Under the pieces are notes generated by a model that did not search any database, was not told the origin of the DNA, and worked only from the letters and a program-made list of their open reading frames with translations. The translations under genes and the position numbers were made by a program. A DNA stretch of 64,000 nucleotides from Branchiostoma floridae. Lineage: Eukaryota; Chordata; Leptocardii; Amphioxiformes; Branchiostomatidae. Positions 35,901 through 47,747 of the stretch are shown one piece after another. Each line of letters begins with the position of its first letter. Positions within the stretch are counted from its first letter, which is position 1. The DNA lies in assembly GCF_000003815.2 (NCBI RefSeq), contig NC_049986.1, forward strand, positions 20,427,720 to 20,491,719, given 5' to 3'.

Positions 35901-38223
35901 ACACATTCAACTAAACATTTATACCTAGCCGATGTTTTATACATGGCTGATGTTTCGATGTTTCAATAATACCCCTCCCAGCTACACATTGTACATCCTA
36001 GCTATTCTATATCATCATCTGACGCAATGTTTACAAAGGACTGTACTGATAAGTAACTGGTCAGTGTGTTTGTTTGTTTGTTTATTCATTTTGTGACGTA
36101 TCACCTTGTCTTGGAGCTTTTAAATGTGCCATGGGGTTAACCCCAGACATACATGTACATAAATATCAAATAAAATAACTGTAAATATTATATATTTCTT
36201 ACAACATATTGCCTCTCATCATATAGCATTTGTACTAAAGCCTTAAGATTTATTTGCATTATGATTTTCCAGGACAACAGCTCCTGTACACCTGGCCCAG
36301 GGTCTACGATAGCCAGCTCCCAGCATCCTTTGCTCCTGACTTCCCGTCCCTGTCCAAGGTGCTAAAAGGTCAGCACGTGGGGTCGTCGCCATGGAACCAC
36401 ACCCTGATACTCACCTCCAGGGGTGGGCAGCAGTTCCACAGCTTTGTCAAGTTTGGGACCTTTGATGCAGGTGTGTAAAACTACACACCTATACACTAAT
36501 GCCTTAGGAACTGGCTTTTAGTTACGATATTTGAAAATAAGTCAAGTTTTGTTGAAAGTTGAAACAGTATACTTTGTAACATTTTCAATGATAGTACAGC
36601 ATATGTATCCTCCAAAGCAAACATTAGGACTAGGGAAAAAAGGGAAGATACGCACATGTACAGGACATACCTCCTCTTCTGCTGGGTGTGTTTCTCCAGT
36701 GTTTCCCCTGAGTTTTTACTATTGAACTGAGCTTTGGATTAAGTAACATTATCCTCTCAGATTAGTGCTTTTTTTCAAATAGTGCACAGCAAATTTGGAT
36801 TTGTGGTAATTTGTATCACAGTATCAGATCGGATTGCCATTGCCACTAACACACAGTTTACAGCTGAAAGAATTGTCCAAGTACTAGTAATTCTACATGC
36901 AATGATAAGATATAGCAGGATTTGCCTAGAATACGACCCATTTACCCTCCTCTCTACAGACATCTATGCCCAGTGGCTGGCTCCATATTTCCAGACTGGG
37001 CTGTTGACGGAAACTTGGCAGAATGGAGCAGGGAAACTAAACTCTTTTTGTGGAAAATACAAGGTAACTACTTCAGAACTTTACTTATAGCCATGTTTGT
37101 CCACTAATTGGTGTCAGTCCTAAACTGTTTACTTGTCTCTTTTTCTTGTACTGTCTGGTGCTATGGAGAACTGTAGTTTTTTTCTGATGCAAGTTGGGTA
37201 TAGTTGTTTCTTTGCGATTAGAAAATAGACAAATGACTTGTATATTTTTCTTTTGAGATTTTGTTGGTAAGTAAATTACAAGTAACATTTTGAAAAGATG
37301 TGGATTCAGATACAGTATGCAGTTGAAACTTTGACTACATAAACCTAATGTTAGCTACATGTGTAACTCACCACCTTTTCTGTTGAAGATGCTTTCGTGG
37401 GTATGTCCTTGCAGGTGATGAACATCAAAGAAGTCAAACTTCCCAACAACATCAGCTTCACCTCCACCAAGGACCACTCCAAATGGGCCGTCACCCTGAA
37501 GACCGGGAACCCCTGGACATGTATAGGGGGACTCAATAGACAGGTCAGATTCTTAGACTGCCATCAGTTTAAGAAAAAGGAACATGAGACTTGGGCCATG
37601 TTGATTTGTTTACATAGATGACATCCGCATGCATCAATTTTTGTCTATTTAAATCTTTAAAAAAAGTTTTGATTTTACTGTTAATCTTACAAGGCAACTG
37701 CAAAATGACCAAAAAGGCTGGCATAAGTTTAGGGATTCCCAAAATTCCAACTGTGTTTTACCCAGGCATGTGTCATGGCGTCATGTGGACATGCTTTTCT
37801 TAAAAAAACAAGAAGTTGGATGCACTAGACACCCTTACATTGACTGGGAAGAAGATCCTCTGACAAGCATGAAATTCTGATTGACCATGACTTCTCTGAC
37901 AGTAATTCTATCATATATAAAATGCACCATAATGTAACTTAAAATTCTCGAAAACTCTTCACTATGGAAGGTGGATGCCACCAGACCCCCCTTCAATAGT
38001 GGTGCCCATATCACTTGCCATCACTCACTGCCAGCAAGAAATTTGGACCCCCTGTAATAAAATCCTAGCTAAAAGCCTGTTTCCTCATGTATATTTTTGT
38101 CCCTTCCAGATGAGTCAGGAGGACCGGCCTGGTGGCACTGTGTGTGTCAATCATCCCCAAATATGGCAGGCCTTCGTCTCCATTGTCAAGGACATGGAGA
38201 CATGTACCAAGTCTGAGGACTAG
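32997..38223 (+). CDS. DNASE2: Deoxyribonuclease II, lysosomal acid endonuclease, complete
   Basis: Nine exons join in phase: 32997-33118, 33882-33975, 34564-34656, 35054-35135, 35600-35761, 36273-36470, 36960-37063, 37415-37543 and 38110-38223, giving 365 aa, close to vertebrate length (~360). Known role: it cleaves DNA at acidic pH without divalent metal in lysosomes, degrading engulfed or apoptotic DNA. A signal peptide is clear (FLPIFWLFLCLSGAGVRA, residues ~10-27). The two phospholipase-D-like catalytic motifs are intact: H145 in VHSTPKFP and H306/K308 in DHSKW. N-glycosylation sequons include NNT, NHT and NNIS. Exon 3 has a tandem acceptor (TAGCAG), so one optional Gln may be inserted. 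Exon 5 has upstream partial copies. A poly(A) signal is at 39123. Confidence 0.96.
33311..33470. mobile_element. MITE with AATACTGTAAATGCA ends, copy 1
   Basis: The left end ATACTGTAAATGCA is matched in inverse at the right (TGCATTTACAGTAT). The interior has CCGCGAAATTAAA and ACCACCACGG blocks. The element at 55161-55386 is a second member of this family. It sits in DNASE2 intron 1. Confidence 0.75.
35445..35560 (+). repeat. Two partial copies of DNASE2 exon 5
   Basis: 35449-35500 matches exon 5 from TTTGATAAGAG through GGTTTTGGTTGG, CACAGCAC and CCCAAGTT. 35506-35553 matches the exon's acceptor zone (TGTATTCTGTGTTA, then GTTTGATAAG). Both lie upstream of the real exon at 35600. The first copy loses the catalytic-His codon context (GGCTCACAGC in place of GGTCCACAGC), so it could not substitute. 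Confidence 0.8.
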
Positions 38224-38375
38224 ATAACATCACTTAAATATGTACCATGAGACCTTGAGATACATAATCAAAAGGAAAAACAGAGGTTGGGTTGTGGGGA
38301 TTAGTATTGTTCAGGATCTTTACCGACTTGCTCCCCTCAGAAGGATCTGCCAGTAGCCAAAGGATACTCCTAGAC

Positions 38376-38445
38376 AAGCTACACTCTTTGGCCAGCTTTT
38401 GATATTATTTATAATTGATACCACAGGATCTGCTTGGAGATTAAT
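38376..38445. repeat. Interspersed repeat shared with 25690-25765
   Basis: It shares CCAGCTTTTGATA and GGATCTGCTTGGAGATTA with the copy in the UOX intron. It lies in the DNASE2 3' UTR or downstream region. Confidence 0.5.
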
Positions 38446-39122
38446 ATACAACCACATCTGAGACATAAACAATGTAGCTAGACAACAGCAATTACAGATT
38501 TTTAAATATAAACAACTAGATAACAACAGATAACATTTCAATCATCCCATAATTATTGTTAGCTAGCAGGAAAGATTTTCACTTTTTATAGATCTAATAC
38601 ACCAACAGAGTAGTAAGTGTAAGCTATCTTGACCACTTTATAAGCTTTATAGTATTCATATTGTAAGCCATGGATTAGATCAACCTTATTAACTTGTTTT
38701 TAATTATTATTTAACCAGGTTTCATGCTGTGTGTGTCTGAAAAAGTGAATAACTGGCTGGACCAGTACATTGTGTTTTATACAAGACTATGTTGGGGTTT
38801 GCATTTTACAAAAAGACCATTTTGCAGGATTTTATTGTATAGAGACCACTGTTGTCATTGTTTTAGACCATCTATCAAGATGAAAAGAGTTGGAGATGTT
38901 GTACCGTACTGTGCTGCATTCAAACAACTTTGGTTGCATATTAGATATTTTACCCACAAACTTACAAGTTGTGTAATACTGTATACTATAAAAAAATTAA
39001 GATGTCTTCCTGCTGTAGTCATTGATAGGTAATTTTTGACATAAGCAACTCCTGTCAGCTATATTAAGGCGCTAACTCTTATATAATTCAGTCTCTACAT
39101 GTACCAGGTATCAAAATCATGG

Positions 39123-39128
39123 AATAAA
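39123..39128 (+). terminator. Candidate DNASE2 poly(A) signal
   Basis: AATAAA 900 bp after the DNASE2 stop codon and before PIPOX. It is plausible, but other AT-rich matches exist. Confidence 0.35.
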
Positions 39129-39475
39129 AATGATTTCAGTCTCTAAAGAATGGAAAGTCCAGCTTGTCATCTATAGAGAATAGGCTATTTTCAACTTAGC
39201 AAAATATATGTTTTCAAATCTAATATCATTGTTGCTAGCCATCAACGGTCAATGACGTTGCAGTTTGTTTAACTTTTGGTTAATGATTGTTAGACATATT
39301 ATGTTCATGTAGCTAATGGGAACTATAAAAATCTGAACCGTACACATGTGCATGCCGCTTAAAGCCATCTACTTTAAGCCAACAGTTGCAGATATTTAAC
39401 TAGTTAAGCATGTCCTGTAATGGATATCAAATCACCACAGTTTTTACAAACGTTTGGTTTGGTTATTCTTTTGCT

Positions 39476-39640
39476 TAGCCTCCACCAGGCCTTCATGAGG
39501 GTCAATTCGACAAAAATAGGTTAAATGGTATGGTTGGCTGGGAGAGTCAGTCCACGAGCAAATTTTACCCTATGGTGGCCAAACTCCTCTGGCAAATTAT
39601 TCTCCCTATTGCCAGCATAGTTAGTCTGGTAGAGACCTAT
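39476..39640. repeat. Interspersed repeat family A, copy 2
   Basis: It has TTAGCCTCCACCAGGCCTTC, AATTCGACAAAAA, GGCCAAACTCCT and GCAAATTATTCTCCCTAT blocks in the same order as the copies at 14835 and 41935. A tail fragment (AAATTATTCTCCCT...) also occurs near 40375. Confidence 0.6.
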
Positions 39641-39902
39641 AGTTGGTGTAGGATGTTAGTTCCGATGAAGAAAAGACTGAACTTTAATGACCCGATCAAT
39701 GACCCGGACATCTACTTGATGTGCAAACATAACTTTAGACTTTCCTCTTTCGTTCTAGTTTCGTCTAGAGCCTTATTTATGCATATGTCGCCAAAGTAGT
39801 CACAATTTACGGTCGAGTTGAATCTTGCAATACTTTGTGGCAGTGGTGTAACAAAGTGTAATTATATTGAGTTGCTTAAGTGCAACGGACTTGAAGTTGG
39901 CA

Positions 39903-42900
39903 ATGACGGACGCAGACGAAGTTTGGGGCTGTATCGTGGTGGGAGGCGGTGTCATGGGATCCGCCACAGCCTTGCAACTTGTGGAGAGAGGCGTCCGGAC
40001 TTTGCTGTTGGAGCAGGTACGCTTTGATGACGCTTTGGTTAGTCCTATCTTGGGTAATGGTTAACTGTAGGTACGTACGACTCCGCACGTACACGTTCCG
40101 TCTTGGGTTATTGATTAACCTTCGACTGATAATGTCACGCCACCAGAAGGACCTGATTTGTAACTGACTTTAAAGTGTTGTTTGACCGGCTGTTTTGGTT
40201 ATTTAAATGTTCTAATCGACCATTAGTTTATTTGTATAGAGACTATAGTCTCCAGGCAGACGTGTCAGCTGGGTCGAAAAAAAAGAGAAGAGTTTGGTCA
40301 AATAGGTTGCCATGACATTTCAGTCAGTCTAATTTTACGCGGCCGACCGAACCCTCTAGTAGCATAATCCCCAGAAAATTATTCTCCCTCTAATACCCAG
40401 CGTAGCTGAGTCTGGTAGAGGCAGTATTATTACGTTCGCCAAGAAAGTTATATTTGGAGTAGCGTTTGTGTGTATGTATGTATGTCTCCGCCGTGTTAGT
40501 AGGTCAAAGATGCACGTCAGAAATCATCACTGAATCGCTCAACACTTCATACACGTGTACATGTGACGTCAGCAATTCGTCAAAGGATGCTAGAAGTCTG
40601 TACATGTATCGCCCCCCGTCCCGGCAGTAGCTATCCCACGTCACTAGATGGTACTGATGAAAACGGTCTTGAACGTGACTACGTTTGTGTGCCCCTCTTG
40701 TGAGTATTTTAACCCGTCACGGAAGAGAAGTCAAACGTTTTGTTTTTAAATTACTCTTCTTCTACCTGACTTCTTGAAGACTTCTCGAAACAAATATTCA
40801 AGGTCAATGACCTGATTCAGACAGCTGTCACCATGGTTACTTGCAAAGGAGATAACAAACTGTAGTAGTCGACTGCATCATGTAGCAAGTGGCAGGACAA
40901 AGCTGGAGGGGCTGGTCACCTTATGTTTGGATGTGTTCATGTGGGAGTAGGAATAAGCAGGGCAGTAGTTTGTTAGGCATGTGAAGGTAAACGTTATTAG
41001 CCTGGGTATTTCAAGTTCTACCGTGGCTCCTTACACTCGCTACCCTTAAGATAGCCCGGCAGAAGTAGGATGGTACCCAGGCTAAAACATAATGGGTCAT
41101 AATGTTTGTTTGCAAATATGACCTCCCTTCTTGTTTTGTTTTTTTTTTCATTAATTTTTTATTTCAAGAATTATTTTATATTTTTGTAATCATGGACACC
41201 CGTCCCAGTTCACCCTCCCGCACACCAGGGGCAGCTCGGTGGGCGGTACCCGGGTGATCCGGCGCGCGTACCGGGAACAGCTCGCCTACATGGCCGACAT
41301 TGTCACCGAGTCCATCAGTATGTGGGAACAGCTGCAGGACAAGACTGGCGTCAAGCTAATTGTGTAAGTCGATGTCCAATGTTTCAATTTGAAGTTGTCA
41401 AATTGTAACCCCTATTCCAAGACGTTCCCAATGAAGCTGAAATTGTGGCATCAACTAACATGCACGTTTCCTAAAACGTCACCGTCCACTTGCACCGAAT
41501 GACATCCTCTGTGAAAATTCAAGCGTCTCAGACGGCGAAACGCCGTTTGCGACAACCGTCCAAGGCGTCTTAAATTATTGGGACGCTTTGGACGGTTACG
41601 GCGGCGGACGGCATGGGACGGGCTTTTGAACGCCCGACGAAACGTCCAAGACGGTCCGAACGGCATAATAAACGCTTGGACGCGTCTAGATTGGCACTTT
41701 AGACGCGTCCGGTCGGACGTTCGGGACGTCCGAGACGGCGTCTGAAAGCGGGCAGCCGGACGCTCCCGCGCTCCGTCGGGCGGGCCCCCCGCTGGGAACA
41801 GACGTCTCTGCGGACGGACCAGACGCCGATTGCGACGGACGTAAATGACGTAATCCAGGCTGCTGGGACGGATCGGACGCCGATTGCGACGGGCATAAAC
41901 GGCGTAATCCAGGCCGCTGGTACGGGCGGTAGCCTCCACCACGCCTTCCCACGGGGGGTACAGATCGTAAAATTCGACAGAAAATGGAATGAAAGGCCAA
42001 GAGGCAGTCATCGCTATATTATTAAAGGTTAATATCTGGGCCAAACTCCTAGCAAAATATTTTTTCTTCAAGACACAGTTTTAGTTAGTCAGGCAGTACA
42101 GTAGAAACTCATAACGGGCCGGTGCATTTAATTTGGAACGTGTGCAGACGGCTGTCCGGACGCCGTTTCTGACGGCGTCCGGTCACGGCTATGATTTTAT
42201 GGCCTCTAGGGATAAGCGTTCCCGCATACCAAACAAACAAATATTCAGCCAGGCAGTGAATTGTAGAAGACCACCCACCACCGGGCCGTCAGGTTTAGCT
42301 AAAATCAAACACAACTTGAACAAATTTCTTCGTAAATTGTTTACACGTACTCCGCGGCGTTTAATCAACTTTGCTACATGTACGAAATTCAATCCGGCCT
42401 TCAATCGTGTCCGCGGCTTTCTGTGCCGCCGTGCCGAAAAGTTACATCAGAATGGACGAGCCCACATAACATCAAGGGTAAATACAGGACGTTTGAAATT
42501 TTCTATCGTAAATTTTAATTGCACCAGTATTTGCTAAAGACTGGATATATAAATGTGAAATAACGTTAAATTTTCTACAAAGATCATAAGTCATTTTTTT
42601 TTATTTCGAGGTAGCGAAATAAAGTCTTCCGTTTCATAAGTTCCTAACCCCAAGTAGTTGGAAGAGCCGACTAAGATTTTGATTGGCACCGGCAAAATCG
42701 GTAGGTGCTATCTCATTATCTGTTGTCTAAATCTACATTTTAACAGCATTATCATTCTTAATAGAAACAACAGATATTTTTTACAAGTATTCTACAACGT
42801 GTTCATAATTCTTTTTATTTTGTGGCATCAAAACAAGATCCTAAATTTTATCATAATTTTTTCTTCGCGTATGTGGGGAGGGCACCCGTAACAACAAGTC

Positions 42901-45900
42901 GTCGGTAAACTTTGCAACAGATGAATGTACAAAAAGTTAGAATAAAATGCGAAGTATTCACTTACCGGCGCCTGCAAAGTATCGACAATCAGCTAACGGA
43001 AGAACCGCTGCTTCTTTTGACGTCTGTCACATCTGTGATTTCTCCTGTCCAAGGTTTGCTGCTTCGAGTAAGTAGTATAATTTTTTCCCCCTTGTCGGCG
43101 CACGACAAATAATTTTTGTACATTCTTTTTAGTATAAATAACGGACATACAGTCATCGCCGTAAACCCAACCTCAGCACAATGTCGTACAAACATCAGCT
43201 GCTACGTCTAGACGTGAAGTCCTTGGTCCAAAAGTGCGCAAAATTTAACAAACGTACATGAAATCCACAGAAATAGTCACCTTCTGAACATAAGTCCTGC
43301 AACCGCCGGAGTGTTCAACGGTCTGAAATTCGAATTCACCCGCTGAAATTGGCGCATGTGCAGAAGTTAAAACGTCATGTTTCCCGTGGGGATCATAAGA
43401 AAAGACGCAGCCGTCTGCCGGCGTCGGGTGACTAAGTATTTTATAGCCCCATCAGTGGCCGTCTCCGACGGCAATGGAAGGTCTTTCAGCCGTTCGGGCG
43501 TTCACCATAAAAACTGACAGAACGGCACGGACGCTCACGATGTGTCCGCGGCCGTTTCGGACTGCAATGAACGCGTCCAGAACGTCTGAAACGCGCTCGG
43601 ACGCCATTGGACGCTTGTAGACGCCGTCCGGGCAGTTTCGGACGCTTGAATTTTCACATTGTCAAACCTAACATTTGCAATTCTAATTTGCAATTCTAAT
43701 AAGTAAAAAAATAAACTTAAAATCTATCGAGTGCCTGAAAGCTAACATTTCCTATCAACCTTTACGTAATCTTAAGATGAATGTCTGAATGTTCTTTAGA
43801 CTCTTCATACTGTAGTAAAGTTGCTTTCTCTTGTCTTGATCACGTACGAAATATTTCTTACATGCTTTTAAAATGAACATATCTAAATCTGCCATATTGA
43901 ATACGAAGTAACAAAAACATTGCTATGTGACTGTTTTAAAGTCCCAAGCCGTTCGTGGTAGTCGCCGATAGGACCGTGGAGGGTGTCCGCTCCAAAGCCC
44001 GTACCCTGCAGACCGCGGGCCTGCCGCACAGACTGGCGGGCGGACCCGCTCTCCGGGCCGACTTCCCCGCGTTGCATTACCCGGTGGGGTTTACCGGGCT
44101 TGTGGACGAGAAGGGGGCGCAGATCAGGGCGGATAAAGCCATCAAGTGTTTACAGGTAGAAAAGTTTCTTTCTCTAATTTTTTTTTCAATTTTACACCAT
44201 CATTGGTTTTCCAGTTTATGTTATTAGACAGATTCAGAAATGGGATATTCTGAACATTGTCCGTCAAAAGAAATTCCACACATTTTTCCATTGATCAATG
44301 GATTTCTATACTTTTAAGTCAATATAATTGAATCATGTATACGTATTGCACGCTGCTGTTCCTATTTCGGTGAATCGTAGGCTTCGTCGCTCAAGCGTGC
44401 ACAGCGTCTGTATCTGCGCTTTTGTCAGAAGTCTTAGATTAATGAGGTGCGGTGAACAACTTCACCAGTTTGGTATGTCATCGGAGAATAAAGTTCTTAC
44501 ATTGAACTTGGAATTCTCTGTTTTCTTTCACTAATAACTAGGATTTAAAAGGAAGGTGGCCGATAAAGCGTAAGCGACGAATGCCACATACTCTCCTGAA
44601 AAAGTTAAACAACTAAATTTACATCAGGAAATTTTAGCTAAACGAAGACATCATCCCTACAGGGCAGTGGACTCAAAGATGACTTTAGCCTGAAGTCTTC
44701 ATCATTTGCTTTTATCGTTCTCTATGTTCCCAGGAAGTGTTCTCACAGAAGGGTGGAGTCATCCGGGATGGGGTGAAGGTGGAGACCATCACACCTGGTG
44801 ACGTCATCACGCTGAGCACGTCACGTGGTACATATCGCACCCGCCGATTGGTTCTCACCTGCGGCCCCTGGGCTGGTGACGTCTTAGCAGGGGTTGGGTT
44901 ACATCCTCCATTACAGGTGACCGCACCACAAATTTCTTTTCTGAGAATGGTCAGTGACATATTGATACAAATGTGTGATTTGATATTGAACAGTGAATAG
45001 GCTGTATACACTATGATAGCTTGCCATCCAATGCAAGAAACTGGAACTTTTTAACCTTTTCGGTCACATTATACATTGCAAGTACCCTTCATTATGACTG
45101 GCTTATCATTCATGAATTTCCAGGCCGTCCATAATTTCTTCATTTATTGATCAACTGACAGAAAAGTTACGTGACGTTCTTATGAGTGTATTTGTCTAAT
45201 TACTTAATTCATTACCCTTTTAATAGGCTTACCAGCCTCCCAATCTATGTTTTACTCTCTGACTTTGTGAAAAATATCAACTCAAAGGTGATGCCGATAA
45301 ACCTGCTGTACATGAGAAAGTCGCAAGGTGAGCCCATATCCGTTCGTGACGACTTCCCGTGCCTGTTTGATGACGACAGCGAAGTTGGCGCGTTTCCGTC
45401 CCTGGAACATCCAGACACCATCAAGGTGTGTTAAGTGGTTAACTTTCATTCGTTTGTTGGTTTTCCTGATTTGATGACATAGGAAAGCATTTAAGCATCT
45501 TTCTGTCGCACACTTATCAATTGCGTAGTGGAACTTTTCACCACAGTATTGGAAAAACGACATCGCCCATCTTCTACACCTAAATCTATAATGTTACATT
45601 TATATAACATTCTTATGGAATGATGTAACGTTATTGATTCATTTGTATAAGATAAGTACTTTCCATCTCTCAATACATGTTCTGCTATCAGATCAGCTTC
45701 AGCCAGCGGGGCGGGACCGACAGGGGACACACCGCGCACCTAGACTCGCCAGACGCTAAAATACGGTCGCAAATTAAAGGCTCTTGTCTTGCCCTCTTTC
45801 ACTCCCCCAAGCAATGTCTACCAGTAGCTTCTACACATACATCTATATCATTCCATGTGATTATTCTTTTGTTTCATACATCTTCCCATCTATACCATCA

Positions 45901-47747
45901 AATCCCTGACAGCTGTCCGTAAAGATCAGCTTCAGACAGCAGGACAGGACCGATGGGCCTCAGCGCCCATCTCGACAGGACAAGGCCACATTACTCTCTC
46001 AGCGCTGCTCTCTCCCTCTATCTTCGATCATGGTTACGTTTAATCTTTGATCGTCTTTATCAAATCCCTCATTCACATTAGATCAGCTTCAGTCAGCAGA
46101 GCGGGACCAACTGGGGCCACACCGCACACCCGGACCGACGGGACGCGGACATGGCCGCACAGCTATGATCTCCCTCCCCCAAACAGTTCTCATCTTGTAC
46201 ACATTGATCAACAACGTTACATTTCTATAAAATTGTTGTGGTCACAGTAACGATGTCTCCCATGCTTTTATACCATCAGATCAGCTTCAGCAAGCAGGGC
46301 GGGACCGACCGGGGCCACACCGCCCATCCCGACAGACGGGACACGGACGTTGTGAAACTATTGTCCTGTCTTGATCTCCCTCAAACTGTGCCATCTTCTA
46401 CACATAAATAGATATATACCTGACCATAACATCTTTAAACAATATTTCTCATACTTTACCATCAGATCAGCTTCAGCCAGCAAGGCGGGAACAACCGGGG
46501 CCACACTGCTCATTCGGACAGACGGGACGTCATACTGACTCTCCGACCTGTTCTCTCACTGAGTCTCTCTCTTCTACACATACAGCATGATTACGTCTTT
46601 GATCATCTTTGTAACATTTCCCATTCTTATTACCGGTAGATCAGCTTCAGTCAGCAGGGCGGGACCGACCGGGGCCACACCGCCCACCCGGACCGACGGG
46701 ACGCGGACATGGCCGCACAGCTAGCGGCGGACCAGGCCTTCCTGAAGGACTACGTCAGCAAACATTTCCCAGACTTTGAGAACCAACCGTGTGTGGTGGA
46801 GAGGTGCATGTATACGGTAAGTGACGTCTGCAGATTCTCTTCTGTAAGTCATCTATGACCTTTATTTTTTTTCAAGAAACTGAAGTAACTGGATATGATT
46901 TTGGAAACGCCAGACGTTTCAGATAACATCCGTTATCTTTCGTCAGTGACACTAATGCAAAATGTCTTGTTGTATCACAGACGTCTAACCGTTTCCAAAA
47001 TTATATCCAGTTGCTTGTGTAATTGCTATATGGCGCATCTTATTACATGAATGTCTAAACTTTATCGACGTATCGCAAAGATTTATTTTGTCGCTCAAGC
47101 CTATCTCTCCGTTCTTGAGGACTCAAGCCATGCAATTATGTGTACATTCATGGATGTCCTCTTTTTCAGCGACTTGCAAAAGTTCAACGCAGCCACTTCG
47201 ACGTGCTTAATTGTCTCTCAAAGCTCAAACGAACAAAGAACTTCCTAAAAGTGATAGGTGTAAGTCACACGGACCCTCTGTGTTCCGAAGATAGCTTGCT
47301 TAGTTGCTGCTTTTGAACGCGCCAGATTACCAACCGATTTGCGCACCATAAATGTTTATGATCAAGCGTTTAAATTGCCAATATACTTGCAGAACACACC
47401 GGATGGGAATTTCATCCTGGACAGATATCCTTCCCATTCCAACATCGTTTTCGGTACCGGATTTTCAGGTAAATTTGTTCATAATTGTAATTCTAATGAT
47501 GTACTTGTATGGCGTTTTCTTCTGTGTGACGTTCTGTGTCGTTCTGTTATATTCTTAAGGGCACAGTTTCATGGCGCCCGGTCGCCCCTGTGGTAAAGTG
47601 TTCGTGCATGTTTCCCCAGGACACGGTTTCATGGCGGCCCCTGTGGTGGGACAGCTCCTGTGTCAGATGGTCCTGGACCTGCCCACCAGTTATGACGTCA
47701 CTCCATTTCGTCTCTCCAGGTTCCCGCGCAAAACGTCTTCTTTGTGA
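39903..47747 (+). CDS. PIPOX: Peroxisomal sarcosine/pipecolate oxidase, complete
   Basis: Eight exons join in phase: 39903-40016, 41209-41363, 43942-44155, 44734-44916, 45288-45425, 46640-46816, 47393-47468 and 47620-47747, giving 394 aa (human ~390). It is an FAD-dependent amine oxidase that demethylates sarcosine or oxidises pipecolate, producing H2O2. Visible features are the Rossmann dinucleotide motif GGGVMGSA (residues 14-21), PHTRGSS after it, CGPWAG in the second FAD-contact region, and C324 in VERCMYTNTPD, the family's covalent flavin cysteine. The C-terminal GFSGHGFMAAPVVG is also present. The C-terminus is SSL, a weaker PTS1-like tripeptide than the vertebrate AHL. An in-frame ATG at 39867 would add 12 residues; the later one fits the family better. 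Exons 6 and 8 have decoy partial copies upstream. Intron 2 holds a DNA transposon. Confidence 0.95.
40997..41085. mobile_element. ~90 bp palindromic element, TTAGCCTGGGTA ends
   Basis: Exact 12 bp inverted ends (TTAGCCTGGGTA / TACCCAGGCTAA) enclose a partly self-complementary centre. It lies in PIPOX intron 1 and resembles the element at 25040-25203. Confidence 0.7.
41511..43657. mobile_element. ~2.1 kb TIR transposon with GGACG subterminal repeats
   Basis: The left end GTGAAAATTCAAGCGTC is exactly inverted at the right end (GACGCTTGAATTTTCAC). Both subterminal regions (about 41530-41900 and 43390-43640) are dense in GGACG/CGTCC words, unlike the AT-rich middle. The interior carries only unrecognised open frames (for example 42133-42537) and a nested family A repeat. 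No clear target duplication was found. It is probably non-autonomous, in PIPOX intron 2. Confidence 0.75.
41935..42090. repeat. Interspersed repeat family A, copy 3 (nested)
   Basis: It shares TAGCCTCCACCACGCCTTCC, ACAGATCGTAAAATTC, AAAGGCCAAG and GGCCAAACTCCTAGCAAA blocks with copies 1 and 2. It sits inside the 41511-43657 element, so it apparently inserted later. Confidence 0.6.
45691..46639 (+). repeat. Five decoy copies of PIPOX exon 6 (5' part plus acceptor)
   Basis: ATCAGCTTCAG preceded by an AG acceptor recurs at 45691, 45925, 46081, 46280 and 46466 before the real exon at 46640. Each copy extends 60-90 bases into exon 6 (GGGGCCACACCGC, CGACGGGACG blocks) and then switches to intron sequence. 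Spacing is 156-234 bp. The copy at 46081 extends farthest, through GACATGGCCGCACAGCTA. None reaches the exon donor. Confidence 0.9.
46889..47010. mobile_element. Palindromic element, CTGGATATRATTTTGG ends
   Basis: The left arm CTGGATATGATTTTGGAAAC is inverted at the right as GTTTCCAAAATTATATCCAG. The centre has TCTTTCGTCAGTGACAC. Half copies occur near 20226-20285 and 5438-5490. It lies in PIPOX intron 6. Confidence 0.75.
47556..47600 (+). repeat. Decoy partial copy of PIPOX exon 8
   Basis: GGCACAGTTTCATGGCG followed by GCCCCTGTGGTAAAG mirrors the start of exon 8 at 47620. It is preceded by TCTTAAG in the acceptor position. It lies just 60 bp upstream of the real exon. Confidence 0.7.

Noticed and set aside
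41451-42071. 206 aa Arg-rich minus-strand open frame
   Set aside because: It lies in the GGACG subterminal repeats of a TIR element. Arg/Pro composition follows from the repeat, and no domain is recognisable.
42133-42537. 134 aa plus-strand open frame
   Set aside because: It is internal to the same TIR element with no recognisable transposase motif; kept only as part of the element.
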